Of a DNA stretch of 59,219 nucleotides, positions 29,922-39,639 are shown piece after piece (the first letter of the stretch is position 1; each line of letters starts with the position of its first letter). The notes beneath the pieces were generated by a model. The model made no database searches and had not been told where the DNA came from. It saw only the letters and a list, made by a program, of their open reading frames with translations. This DNA is from Candidatus Poseidoniales archaeon (GTDB lineage Archaea > Thermoplasmatota > Poseidoniia > Poseidoniales > Poseidoniaceae): assembly GCA_003602575.1 (NCBI GenBank), contig QQRY01000057.1, positions 36,854 through 96,072 of the forward strand, in the 5' to 3' direction. Made by a program: the position numbers and the translations under genes.

Positions 29922-31931
29922 ATGAGTGAACCAAATATTATTGTTCAATTAGATCAAAACACCATTGGACATATCGCTGCTGGAGAAGTAGTCGAAAGAC
30001 CTGCTCAAGTAGTTAAAGAATTGATTGAAAATAGCCTTGATGCTGGCTGTTCTCAAATTAAAATAACAATTGAAAGAGGTGGATTTGACCTAATAAAAAT
30101 AGAAGATGATGGGAGTGGAATTAGGGAACAAGATCTCAGTTTGTCATTAGATAGGCACGCTACTTCAAAGTTAAAATCCGCTGAAGATTTACATAAAATA
30201 AACACACTTGGTTTCCGTGGAGAAGCATTGGCCAGTATTGGCATTGTGTCTAAACTATCTGTTGCCAGTAGGCCAAATGGTTGTGAAGGTCGAAGTATAA
30301 CAATGGAATTCGGAGAAAAGAAAGGTATTGAACCATATGGGATGGCTGAAGGGACAATTATTGAAGTCAAATCTCTCTTTGAAAACACACCAGCAAGACT
30401 TTCTTTTCAAAGAAGACCTGCTACAGAAAATTCGCGTATTGTAGATGTTGTTGTATCGCATGCCATGGCAAATTCTCAAACAGGATTCAAACTTGTAAAT
30501 GATGAAAGAACGATCCTAGATGTACCTAAGAGTGAAAGTCTATCAGATAGATTATATGATATTTTAGGAAGGCAAGCAAACCAATTAATCGAATTAAAAA
30601 TTCCAGAAATAGATGATACTGCTCCTGGTAATGAAAAATGGAAAGGATGGATTAGTACACCTGATATAACTAGGGGCAAAGGGGATGACATATACATTTT
30701 AATAAATGAAAGACCTGTAGCTTCAGGGCCATTTCAACAAGCAATTAGAAGAGGATATAAAACCCGATTGATGCAAGGAAGACATCCAATTGCAGTCTTA
30801 TCATTAGAATTACCACCTGATGAAGTAGACGTAAATGTACATCCGACCAAACGGGAAGTTCGCCTAAAACACTCTTGGAGGGTTTTGGAAAGGTTGGAAA
30901 GAGCGATATCAAATACTCTTGAGCAAGTCCCTACAAATCCAGATTCCGCAGGTGGGATTAAGGAATTACAAGGGCTGAGTGCTCAAGATATTGAACCAGT
31001 AACACAATTTTTCTCTAAAAATAGTCCAATATCAGACATTTCTGAAGCAGCAGGTATATCTACTGCAATACTCCCTTCTATAGACAATAAAAACAAACAA
31101 AATATACCTTCATGGGCAATTGCAGCGGGCTCACAACTAAACCTCCATGGCAGTGAAGCTGTAACTCCCAAAGATACCGAAAAACCCAGACCTATCTCAT
31201 CATCACAAGCACCACAACAAATACTTCCTGGAATGGAAGAAAACCCAATATCTCCGGCTTTGTCATATGCTGAAAGAGATTTACACCGCTATTCTAGAAT
31301 AGGTAAACAAATTTCTCCTGATGATGAATTACCACTTGAAAAGGTGATTAATGATTTACCTGAAATGGAGCCTTTAGCACAATTTGCAGATTCGTATATT
31401 TTGGCTCAAGCCGGGGAAGAACTACTCTTGATTGACCAACATGCATTGCATGAAAGAATACGGTTTGAAAGATTGCGATATAATAACAAACTATGGATGA
31501 GTCAAAAAAGGCTTGAACCAATGGAATTAGATTTTGATGCAAAGCAAATAACATTACTTGAATCTTCATTTGAAAGGTTAAGTGAAGTTGGTTTTGAATT
31601 CGAAAAGATAAATGATTCATGGAAAATGACTTGTTCTCCAAACTTACTCAAAGGCGAAGATGTAATACCATTTTTAATAGATACTTTACAAGATTGCTCA
31701 GAAGATGGTGCACCTTTGGAAACGGTAGAAAAAAGAAAAGATCACCTAGCATTCCTAAATGCTTGCAGAGGTGCTGTAAAGGCAAATGAAAAGTTAACTC
31801 TTTCAGAAATGAGAAGGTTACTAGATGATATGAGAAAAATACCAAATCCTTGGGCATGTGTTCATGGGAGACCAACTGCGTTAAGACTACCAATTCATTC
31901 ACTAGACCATCATTTTGGTAGACATGGTTAA
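29922..31931 (+). CDS. mutL: DNA mismatch repair protein MutL, endonuclease-type
   Basis: GHL motifs IAAGEVVERPAQVVKELIENSLDAG, GFRGEALASI; C-terminal DQHALHERIRFE. Confidence 0.98.
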   Translation: MSEPNIIVQLDQNTIGHIAAGEVVERPAQVVKELIENSLDAGCSQIKITIERGGFDLIKIEDDGSGIREQDLSLSLDRHATSKLKSAEDLHKINTLGFRGEALASIGIVSKLSVASRPNGCEGRSITMEFGEKKGIEPYGMAEGTIIEVKSLFENTPARLSFQRRPATENSRIVDVVVSHAMANSQTGFKLVNDERTILDVPKSESLSDRLYDILGRQANQLIELKIPEIDDTAPGNEKWKGWISTPDITRGKGDDIYILINERPVASGPFQQAIRRGYKTRLMQGRHPIAVLSLELPPDEVDVNVHPTKREVRLKHSWRVLERLERAISNTLEQVPTNPDSAGGIKELQGLSAQDIEPVTQFFSKNSPISDISEAAGISTAILPSIDNKNKQNIPSWAIAAGSQLNLHGSEAVTPKDTEKPRPISSSQAPQQILPGMEENPISPALSYAERDLHRYSRIGKQISPDDELPLEKVINDLPEMEPLAQFADSYILAQAGEELLLIDQHALHERIRFERLRYNNKLWMSQKRLEPMELDFDAKQITLLESSFERLSEVGFEFEKINDSWKMTCSPNLLKGEDVIPFLIDTLQDCSEDGAPLETVEKRKDHLAFLNACRGAVKANEKLTLSEMRRLLDDMRKIPNPWACVHGRPTALRLPIHSLDHHFGRHG

Positions 31932-31941
31932 TGATTTTATT

Positions 31942-33315
31942 TTAAAATCGCTTGATAAAAAGTTCATCTGCAACCTTGTGAAGTCCTTTACCTCTCAGTT
32001 TAGCACCTACTCTAGATGCCAAAATATATGCTGACATGAAAATTCTATGATCGCCAAAGCAGTCTACTATTTCTTCAGGAACATTTGGTATTTGACCTCC
32101 AGGTATTGTGATTCCATCATTATTTATTTGACAATTCATTCCAAAAGATTTCAATAAATATTGTGTTGAATTTATTCTATTACTCTCTTTAAACGAGGTG
32201 TGTGATGCTCCAGTAATTACCCCACCGCCTCCAATTGCCATAATAACGCTCAAAGGTGTAATTAAATCATTGCAATTAGTTATATCTATCTCTATAGAAC
32301 GAGCGCTTCCTAAATAATCAATAGTATCATTTTGCCATGAAAATCCCAAATCTTTAGATTTGGCTTTAAGAATTTCATGACCTATAGAGTCGTCGTCATT
32401 AGGCCAACCCTGAATTTCGACTTTGTAACCTAAACATGAGCATGCTAGCATAGCAAAACTGGCCATTGAAGCATCTTTTGGTATCTCAACAGTATCTGGC
32501 AACTCTACATCCCATGGAAATAGATTGACTTTATTTCTATCAATTATGATTTTTGATCCATATTGATTACACATGCTAAGACTTAGTTCCCAATGACGAT
32601 TAGATACTGAATTGCCAACTCTAAAAATTTCTATCATCCTTTCTAAACCTGAACTAGCTATCATCCAAGCGGAAAGGGGTTGACTAGATTTTGAAACATC
32701 TAGTGTGATTTTATCAACCGATTTACTAAACCATGGTCCTGTTAGTTTCACTGGCAAGCGATTTTCCTCACTCATGAATGAAACATTTACTCCTGATTGC
32801 TTTATTGAATCCCATAAAATTTCAGTATCTCTATTCCTTAAGGTTTCATCACCATCAATAATAACAGAAAATGTGAATCTCGAACATAATAATGCAACCA
32901 ATCTAAGAGTAGTACCTGAATTTCCTACATTCAAAAAATCTTTAGGTTTTGAAAATCCATTTTTGCCAACTCCGTGAACTCTAAATGATTCTATTTCAGA
33001 TGATTTTTTGTCATCTAAAGTTTCAATTACATCTCCACGTGAATCGATCTCTTCAATTACAACCCCTAGTTGAGTTAAACATTCTTTCATTGAATTTACA
33101 TCATCGCCACAGTTTGCAATCCCTGAAATTATAGTTTTTGCATTTGATTGCGAAGCAAGTATTAGCGCCCTAATAGCGTGACTCTTGGAAGGGGGTAATT
33201 GCCATTTGACATGTTTATTGAGTTCAGAAATTCCGACTGAGATTAGTTCATCGCCTATCGAAACTTTCTGCAATTGCCTTGACGATGAAGTGTAATCTTC
33301 ATTGCCCATGAACAT
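31942..33315 (-). CDS. aroA: 3-phosphoshikimate 1-carboxyvinyltransferase (EPSP synthase)
   Basis: LPPSKSHAIRALILAS, NVGNSGTTLRLVALL, FKESNRI, DHRIFMSAYILAS. Confidence 0.93.
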   Translation of the reverse strand: MFMGNEDYTSSSRQLQKVSIGDELISVGISELNKHVKWQLPPSKSHAIRALILASQSNAKTIISGIANCGDDVNSMKECLTQLGVVIEEIDSRGDVIETLDDKKSSEIESFRVHGVGKNGFSKPKDFLNVGNSGTTLRLVALLCSRFTFSVIIDGDETLRNRDTEILWDSIKQSGVNVSFMSEENRLPVKLTGPWFSKSVDKITLDVSKSSQPLSAWMIASSGLERMIEIFRVGNSVSNRHWELSLSMCNQYGSKIIIDRNKVNLFPWDVELPDTVEIPKDASMASFAMLACSCLGYKVEIQGWPNDDDSIGHEILKAKSKDLGFSWQNDTIDYLGSARSIEIDITNCNDLITPLSVIMAIGGGGVITGASHTSFKESNRINSTQYLLKSFGMNCQINNDGITIPGGQIPNVPEEIVDCFGDHRIFMSAYILASRVGAKLRGKGLHKVADELFIKRF

Positions 33316-33382
33316 TCCAAGAAATCATATAACATCAAACCTTGTAAAACAATTCAATAACCTACTAGGCTTAGAAATAATC

Positions 33383-34390
33383 ATGAGATTAGACGATTCT
33401 CTAGGTAGGCCACTGCGCGACCTTAGAATCTCAGTCACTGATAGATGTAATTTTAGATGTGATTACTGTATGCCAAGAGAGCATTTTGATTCTAAATATG
33501 AATTCCTTCCAAAGGATAAAATAATTTCATATGAAGAAGTAATTTTAGTAATAAAATCCGCTCTACCATTAGGATTAAAGAAGATTAGAATCACTGGAGG
33601 GGAGCCATTGATCAGAAAGGATATTTCTAAATTAATTAAAATGATTAGAGATTTAGATGATGAACTGGATATTGCAATGACAACAAATGGGGTTCTACTT
33701 AGAAGAAATATTGATTCTCTAAAGAAAAGCGGATTAGATAGAGTCACTGTTAGTCTTGATTCAATAGATGATGAACTATTCAAGGAAATAACAGATTCTA
33801 ATTATAATGTTAGTGATGTTTTAGATGGTATCCAATCAGCAATTGATTCAGGATTAGAAGTAAAAATCAATTCTGTAATAAAAAGAAATTTGAATGAAAA
33901 TCAGTTGATACCTCTAGTAGAAAAATCAATACAATATAATGTCCCGATTAGATTCATTGAATTTATGGATGTTGGTTCTACAAATTCATGGAATCTAAAT
34001 TCAGTAATTACTGGTGCGGAAATGAGAAAAGTCATACAACGAAAATTTGGTCCTTTGGTTCAGAAGAATCCGAACTACTATGGGGAAGTTGCTAAACAAT
34101 GGACGATATTAGATAAAGAGTATGATTTTGGATTTATCGAATCAATTAGTTCTCCATTCTGTGGCTCATGTACTAGAGCTAGAATCTCATCAAACGGTCA
34201 TTTATTCACATGTTTATTTTCAGAAAAGGGTCATGACCTTCTAAGCATGATGAGAATGGATGCAGAAGAAGAAGATATCGCAAATGCGATAACTAAAATA
34301 TGGAATAATAGAAATGACAAGTATTCTGAAGGAAGAAAGGGTAATCATAAAGATAGAATCCCAGTAGAGATGTCTTACATCGGTGGCTAA
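33383..34390 (+). CDS. moaA: GTP 3',8-cyclase MoaA (radical SAM)
   Basis: RLDDSLGRPLRDLRISVTDRCNFRCDYCMP; second cluster CGSCTRARISSNGHLFTCLF. Confidence 0.96.
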   Translation: MRLDDSLGRPLRDLRISVTDRCNFRCDYCMPREHFDSKYEFLPKDKIISYEEVILVIKSALPLGLKKIRITGGEPLIRKDISKLIKMIRDLDDELDIAMTTNGVLLRRNIDSLKKSGLDRVTVSLDSIDDELFKEITDSNYNVSDVLDGIQSAIDSGLEVKINSVIKRNLNENQLIPLVEKSIQYNVPIRFIEFMDVGSTNSWNLNSVITGAEMRKVIQRKFGPLVQKNPNYYGEVAKQWTILDKEYDFGFIESISSPFCGSCTRARISSNGHLFTCLFSEKGHDLLSMMRMDAEEEDIANAITKIWNNRNDKYSEGRKGNHKDRIPVEMSYIGG

Positions 34391-34938
34391 TAGTCGATTG
34401 CAACCAATTGTATGTCAATCAGTAATGTATTGGAACTCAAATCTACCAACTTGAATTTCCATTCTCCATTATCGGAACCAATTGATTCAGAATCTATAAC
34501 GAAGTAATCCCCTTTGGTAACTGAATAACCCGCATCTCTATCATGGAAAGATACATTTGAACCAATTACTCCATAAACATCAAGATCATCTACAAATCCT
34601 GTAATCTCATTACCCTGGCCAGAGATGGGATATAGTTGAAATTCTAATCTTGCAGGATCTAAACTTTGATCTAGACTCGATAACTTGACTACATGAAAGC
34701 CATTTGACAATCCTCTAACACTGGCTGACGCTTGGGGTTCAGATTTCTCTACCGTTGTCAAAGCACCTTGCATCATCACAAAAACCATACTAGACAGCAT
34801 GACGGTAATTGCTAGAAGTAAAACTGTCGCAATAACAGGACTCACCGCCCGGTCATCATCAACGATTAACTCTCGGCGCATACTAGCCTGTACACTCCTT
34901 AACACTTGAACCAACCGGAAATAATTAACAAAAAACAT
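34387..34938 (-). CDS. Archaeal type IV pilin-like protein
   Basis: DDRAVSPVIATVLLLAITVMLSSMVFVMMQG, typical archaeal pilin N-terminal hydrophobic segment; start may be internal (MRREL). Confidence 0.8.
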   Translation of the reverse strand: MFFVNYFRLVQVLRSVQASMRRELIVDDDRAVSPVIATVLLLAITVMLSSMVFVMMQGALTTVEKSEPQASASVRGLSNGFHVVKLSSLDQSLDPARLEFQLYPISGQGNEITGFVDDLDVYGVIGSNVSFHDRDAGYSVTKGDYFVIDSESIGSDNGEWKFKLVDLSSNTLLIDIQLVAIDY

Positions 34939-34968
34939 TCATTATGTTATGTTCTTCACTTGAGGACA

Positions 34969-35946
34969 TCACATTTTCCTCTTAGTAATATACTCAGATA
35001 AAGCGAAAAGGTGCTTTCTAACATCAGTATCTGAAAATCTTTCTAATGATTTTATTGCTCTATCAAAATGGTTTTGAATTAGTATTTCAGTATAGGTAAA
35101 ACTATCAGATTTTTCTAATAGTTCTATTAATTCATCAAATAAATCATAATTAAAATTACTAATTATTTCGGCTAATCTTTCCCTATTTTCTCCATGAAGT
35201 AAAGTAAGAGAATGGATTAGAGGTAGGGTCATTTTACCCTCATAAACATCTGAACCACGTGGCTTTCCAATTGATTCATCACCTTTTAAGTCCAACAAAT
35301 CATCCACTAATTGGTAAGCGATTCCAATTTCCATTCCGAAATTAGAAAGAGCTAATTTATCCTCTTCACAAGCACCTGCAATTACTGCTGCTGCGTGACA
35401 TCCCCCTGAAAAAGGGCCAGCGGTTTTCCCTCTAACTATACTCAAATAATCTTCAGGAGTAGTCCTCAGATTGTTGACGTGATCTATTTGTGAAAATTCT
35501 GAAACCGCAATTTCAGAACAATAGTTTCCTATGATAGTTACTATCTCTTGGTCATATCTGCCTCCAAGTGCATATCCTTGAACGAATAACCAATCACCGG
35601 CAATTATTGCTTTGGCTAAACCATAATCTGTGTGAATAGTAGGAACTCCGCGTCTGTGTGTTGCCTGATCGTTAATATCATCATGAACAAGTGTGGCAGT
35701 ATGTAAAAATTCGAATCCCATTGCTAGAGCCATCAGTTCCTGTGGGTTTTTACCCCCCGCTAATTCATATGCTAGAAACATCATTATGGGTCTAAGTCGT
35801 TTTCCTCCGGCAAGAAGCATTTTACCTGCAAGTTCTACTACTTCACCTGAATGAATTCTCGATGCAATCAGTTCCTCAAGAGATTGTTCTATCTCATTTC
35901 TCAACTCTTCAAAGCGATTGAGGTGGCTCTCCGAAATCTGCGACAT
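34969..35946 (-). CDS. Polyprenyl diphosphate (GGPP/FPP-type) synthase
   Basis: GGKRLRP, LVHDDINDQATHRRG, LVDDLLDLKGDE. Confidence 0.93.
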   Translation of the reverse strand: MSQISESHLNRFEELRNEIEQSLEELIASRIHSGEVVELAGKMLLAGGKRLRPIMMFLAYELAGGKNPQELMALAMGFEFLHTATLVHDDINDQATHRRGVPTIHTDYGLAKAIIAGDWLFVQGYALGGRYDQEIVTIIGNYCSEIAVSEFSQIDHVNNLRTTPEDYLSIVRGKTAGPFSGGCHAAAVIAGACEEDKLALSNFGMEIGIAYQLVDDLLDLKGDESIGKPRGSDVYEGKMTLPLIHSLTLLHGENRERLAEIISNFNYDLFDELIELLEKSDSFTYTEILIQNHFDRAIKSLERFSDTDVRKHLFALSEYITKRKM

Positions 35947-36028
35947 ATTACCTCGTGGTAGGGTGTCCTTCTTAACCAATGGTCTACGCCCATAGAACGC
36001 TAGGAGCATTCTTAGCCGAGGTGAATTC

Positions 36029-37147
36029 ATGACAATAGAGGAGCGGTTAACCATTCTTGCTACTCCTTCTAACGGAGATGGTGTCAGAATTCATGTTGAA
36101 AAGATGGTTGAGCAAAAGTCGAAAGAATTTGACCTTGTTCTGAAGCAATTACCTCATTTGGAAACTGCTATTTCTGAATTGAAAATAGGTAATGCAGATT
36201 TAGTAGCAATGAGTGCTTGGGATTGGAAAGAACATCATGATGAGCAACTAATGATTTCTGCGATATTACCTAGGAGAGAACCAACATGGGTTTTAGTCAG
36301 TGAAGATAAACCTGAATATTTGATTTCTAAAGCCAAAATTATTTGCGATAATTTGCTTATTGTTAGACAACTAACTAGACTTCGTGATGATTTGGAGATT
36401 ATTTCATCATCACAGTTCATCTCAACTTTCGATAACCCAATACTCGAACAGATGGATGAAAGGGATACTATCTCTTGGCTTGAAGAATGTCGACAAGATG
36501 AATTAATTGATGGCTTTGTAACAACCAGAAGTTTTCATAGTTCTCTAAAATTTAAATCTAGAAGACATACTCTAGGACTACATAGAGATCATCCTGAAAG
36601 AACACACTTCATACCTCCTCCATTACACGGCTTTACTCTACTTGTATCAAGAAAAGGTTTTCCATCTGCCAAAATTGTCTCAATGAACGACGAAGCGGCA
36701 ACGATATGTCACCAACTAGAATCAAGTCTTTATGAATCACTAGATAGTAAACTTAGCCCAATAGTTGGAATCTTTGTCGAACAAAGAAAAATAGGAACCA
36801 TTCTGAGAGAAGCGCAAAGGAGCAAAGATGAAGCAACTATTGATTCAGTAATAGGGACTGATGGAAAGCCTATCAATTCTCAAATTCGAGTCCATATGGC
36901 AATAGAAACGCTAAGTAGCAATGGTAAAGTTACTGCAATGTGTGAAAGAATAGTTCCTTTAGAAAAAGGACACATGGGTATGGTAAATCTGCTAAAAGAA
37001 TTTAATTTCCTAATTGAAGTCATGCAAAAAGAACACGAAGAATTAACTAGGGTAATACATGGAATGCCAGATAATTACAAAGATGCCAGAGGAGCAATAT
37101 TGAACCTTGAACCTTATTCAGACTCTACGCCTGAAGATTTTGAATGA
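36029..37147 (+). CDS. Divergent porphobilinogen deaminase (HemC)-like protein
   Basis: ISAILPRREPTWVLVSED, RQLTRLRDDLEI, HFIPPPLHGFTLLV, NDEAATICHQLESSLYESLD resemble HemC landmarks; cofactor Cys context absent. Confidence 0.55.
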   Translation: MTIEERLTILATPSNGDGVRIHVEKMVEQKSKEFDLVLKQLPHLETAISELKIGNADLVAMSAWDWKEHHDEQLMISAILPRREPTWVLVSEDKPEYLISKAKIICDNLLIVRQLTRLRDDLEIISSSQFISTFDNPILEQMDERDTISWLEECRQDELIDGFVTTRSFHSSLKFKSRRHTLGLHRDHPERTHFIPPPLHGFTLLVSRKGFPSAKIVSMNDEAATICHQLESSLYESLDSKLSPIVGIFVEQRKIGTILREAQRSKDEATIDSVIGTDGKPINSQIRVHMAIETLSSNGKVTAMCERIVPLEKGHMGMVNLLKEFNFLIEVMQKEHEELTRVIHGMPDNYKDARGAILNLEPYSDSTPEDFE

Positions 37148-37701
37148 ACTTGTCCTTGAATCAATTTATCATATCCTTGTTTAGAAATAAAGGCTTCAAG
37201 TTCAACTAATTCTGAAGGCTCCTGATCATCGCATAAGTCACTTATTGATTGATCAATCTCACGCCCAATTCTTTCCCAGGACCCTGCGAACCTTTGTAAA
37301 TCAAAAGCAAATTTCTCAACTGCTTCAACAGCAGACATATTTGGATGTAAAACCATAGAGATTGAATCAGAGATTTTATCATTCGCTAATTTTAACCTGG
37401 ATATGTCTTTAGCAACTTCGAGTAATGTATTCCTTAAATCATCAACATTATTACTTCTAGAAAATTTTCTCTGTGCCTTTTCAATACTCTTGCGCATAGT
37501 TATTATTCCTGCAACCATTGCTTCTCTAGCTCTTGATGATTCAATAATTGCATTTTCTGCATCATTAAGCCTAGTTCTAAGAGATTCTTCGAAAGAAGAA
37601 ATATTCGACTTTATGTCATTTCTAACCGTTTCTTGTAAAGAATCCATTAATTGAAAAGTTTCTTTGATAGAAGATTTGGCTGACTTCACACTCCGGCCCA
37701 T
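37114..37701 (-). CDS. Predicted coiled-coil protein, unknown function
   Basis: Charged helical sequence; convergent 34-bp overlap with the HemC-like ORF. Confidence 0.6.
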   Translation of the reverse strand: MGRSVKSAKSSIKETFQLMDSLQETVRNDIKSNISSFEESLRTRLNDAENAIIESSRAREAMVAGIITMRKSIEKAQRKFSRSNNVDDLRNTLLEVAKDISRLKLANDKISDSISMVLHPNMSAVEAVEKFAFDLQRFAGSWERIGREIDQSISDLCDDQEPSELVELEAFISKQGYDKLIQGQVHSKSSGVESE

Positions 37702-37872
37702 TGACTTCTCCTCAATACACGCTGATAGTTATCACCCTTCAAATAATTGGTGGATAAAATGAAAAATTTTCTCATTTCGATTGAGGCATCATACCCCGAA
37801 ATTGAGCAATTTTATATGATTCGACACCGAAGACACATATACTGGTTTGAACGCATAGAGAAATAAGGTGAT

Positions 37873-39639
37873 ATGTTGACTGACAAGGGTGAACTATTGA
37901 ACGAACTTTACCAAGCTCGTTTTGACCGCCTAAAAGAGATTGCAACAAGTTACCAAATGCCAAAAAATGGAACTGTTGAATCCCTTAGAGCAAAATTAAT
38001 TGCAAATCTGATTTTAGATGAATGGGAATTGGGGAGGACCGAGATAAAGTCTCTCAAAAACAAGGACATAGGAGAAATTCTAGGTATTTTTGGAATTAAG
38101 AAATCGGGTTCAATAAGAGAACGTCGACAGAGACTGTATCTGCATTTACATGAAGATCCAAAGCAATTAACTCCTGAAAAATTAGATTCTTTGAATAAGA
38201 ATCAATTACATGACTTATGTAAAATTCTACAATTGCCGCTAACTGGGGACAAGCAATCATTACTTGTTAGAGTTGCAGGAGTATTAGCATCCCAACAAGG
38301 TTCTTGGGGCAAAGTAAAGAAAACTCTTAGGAGGCCAAAGAGTTCTAAAGGTATAGTAACAATACCTTCACCTTCTGATGAAACAGAAATGGCTAGTTCT
38401 GAACCAACTGATAGTATGAAAGATTCTGTAGAAAAATTTGTTTCGCAACATCCTGATGGTTGGACCTTTGAGCAGGAAACTGAACTAAGAACTGACCTCT
38501 CAAGCGACGGTTATGACACAACCCTTCCCGATGTATCACAATCCATTGATGAAGTATTAAGATCTAAACAAAATATAGAACAACAAACTGAAAGCCCTTC
38601 AATGATACAAACTCCTCTAGAAACCACTAAAGAAGTAAATAGTCTAGAAGTAGAAGCTGCTCTTATCGAAGTTAAATCTAGAATGGCAGAAATTGAAGCA
38701 TCGGGGAGAGATTTCTTGATGGTTAGTTCTTCTAGCGACGAAGATGACTTGGAAGCATTTATCTCTAAATTCTCAGACTTTGGCTTCCAAGTTGATGAAC
38801 CAGCCATTAGAAATGTAATTCGAAACCGAATCATGGAATTGGATTTCCAAACACAAAACGAGAGAGATTCGATTAATTCAATGCCTAATTCATGGCGAGA
38901 AAGAGAAGCAGTAAGAGAATTTGAAAATGCTAGAAGTTCTTTGAGAAATCAATTAACTAATACTCTCGCACTGCATGAAGGAGACTTGGTCAAGGCCAGA
39001 ATTGCATTTGAAGAAATTGGTAGAAATATGAAATTGGACCTTAGAATCCCTAGTATTTCTGGAAGATTACATGCCCTATTTGACTTACATGTTGACATAA
39101 ATGAAGCCGAAGCACTTCAGGACCCTAGTGTTGCTAGAAGAAATAGAATACTGAGAATACTGCACCACGGCGCAATCCATCTTTCAAGTGGAGAACGAAG
39201 AACCATTGATAGACTTGAAAGAAATATTAAATCATTTGAGGAAGTTGTAGAAACCATTCTTGAATCAAGTGAAGGTAAATTCCACGAAGCCCAGCAAGCT
39301 CTAATAATAAAATTTCTAGAATCAAGAGGCTATGAAGTAAATACTAGTGACCTAAGGCCAAGAATCCTAGCATCTGCAGGAATAATAGGGGCTGAGTTAG
39401 GACATTTATCTCCATCCGAAATCCCTCGAGTTGCACCGGGAATAATAGTATCTGATTCTCAAGTAGATGCCATAGTTACTGAATTAAAGTCACTTGCACA
39501 GGCATTCAAGCCTAAAGATGAAACGATTTCACAAGTTGTTGAAGATGATGAGGAAATAGCAGATGCAGCTGACCGGCTTAAATCAGCAAGAGAGAAGATA
39601 GATCACATTGATGATGTCCTAGCGAGATTGCGTGGATAA
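37873..39639 (+). CDS. Protein with tandem SAP-like N-terminal motifs, unknown function
   Basis: Repeated pattern RLKEIATSYQMPKNGTVESLRAKLIANL / IGEILGIFGIKKSGSIRERRQRLYLHL / LHDLCKILQLPLTGDKQSLLVRVAGVL; AAGGTGAT before ATG. Confidence 0.6.
   Translation: MLTDKGELLNELYQARFDRLKEIATSYQMPKNGTVESLRAKLIANLILDEWELGRTEIKSLKNKDIGEILGIFGIKKSGSIRERRQRLYLHLHEDPKQLTPEKLDSLNKNQLHDLCKILQLPLTGDKQSLLVRVAGVLASQQGSWGKVKKTLRRPKSSKGIVTIPSPSDETEMASSEPTDSMKDSVEKFVSQHPDGWTFEQETELRTDLSSDGYDTTLPDVSQSIDEVLRSKQNIEQQTESPSMIQTPLETTKEVNSLEVEAALIEVKSRMAEIEASGRDFLMVSSSSDEDDLEAFISKFSDFGFQVDEPAIRNVIRNRIMELDFQTQNERDSINSMPNSWREREAVREFENARSSLRNQLTNTLALHEGDLVKARIAFEEIGRNMKLDLRIPSISGRLHALFDLHVDINEAEALQDPSVARRNRILRILHHGAIHLSSGERRTIDRLERNIKSFEEVVETILESSEGKFHEAQQALIIKFLESRGYEVNTSDLRPRILASAGIIGAELGHLSPSEIPRVAPGIIVSDSQVDAIVTELKSLAQAFKPKDETISQVVEDDEEIADAADRLKSAREKIDHIDDVLARLRG

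Noticed and set aside
27254-31931. Bacterial contamination or chimeric contig as explanation for mutSL and gyrAB
   Set aside because: They are interleaved with clearly archaeal genes at uniform composition and gene density; lateral acquisition is more economical, though read-level support was not checked.
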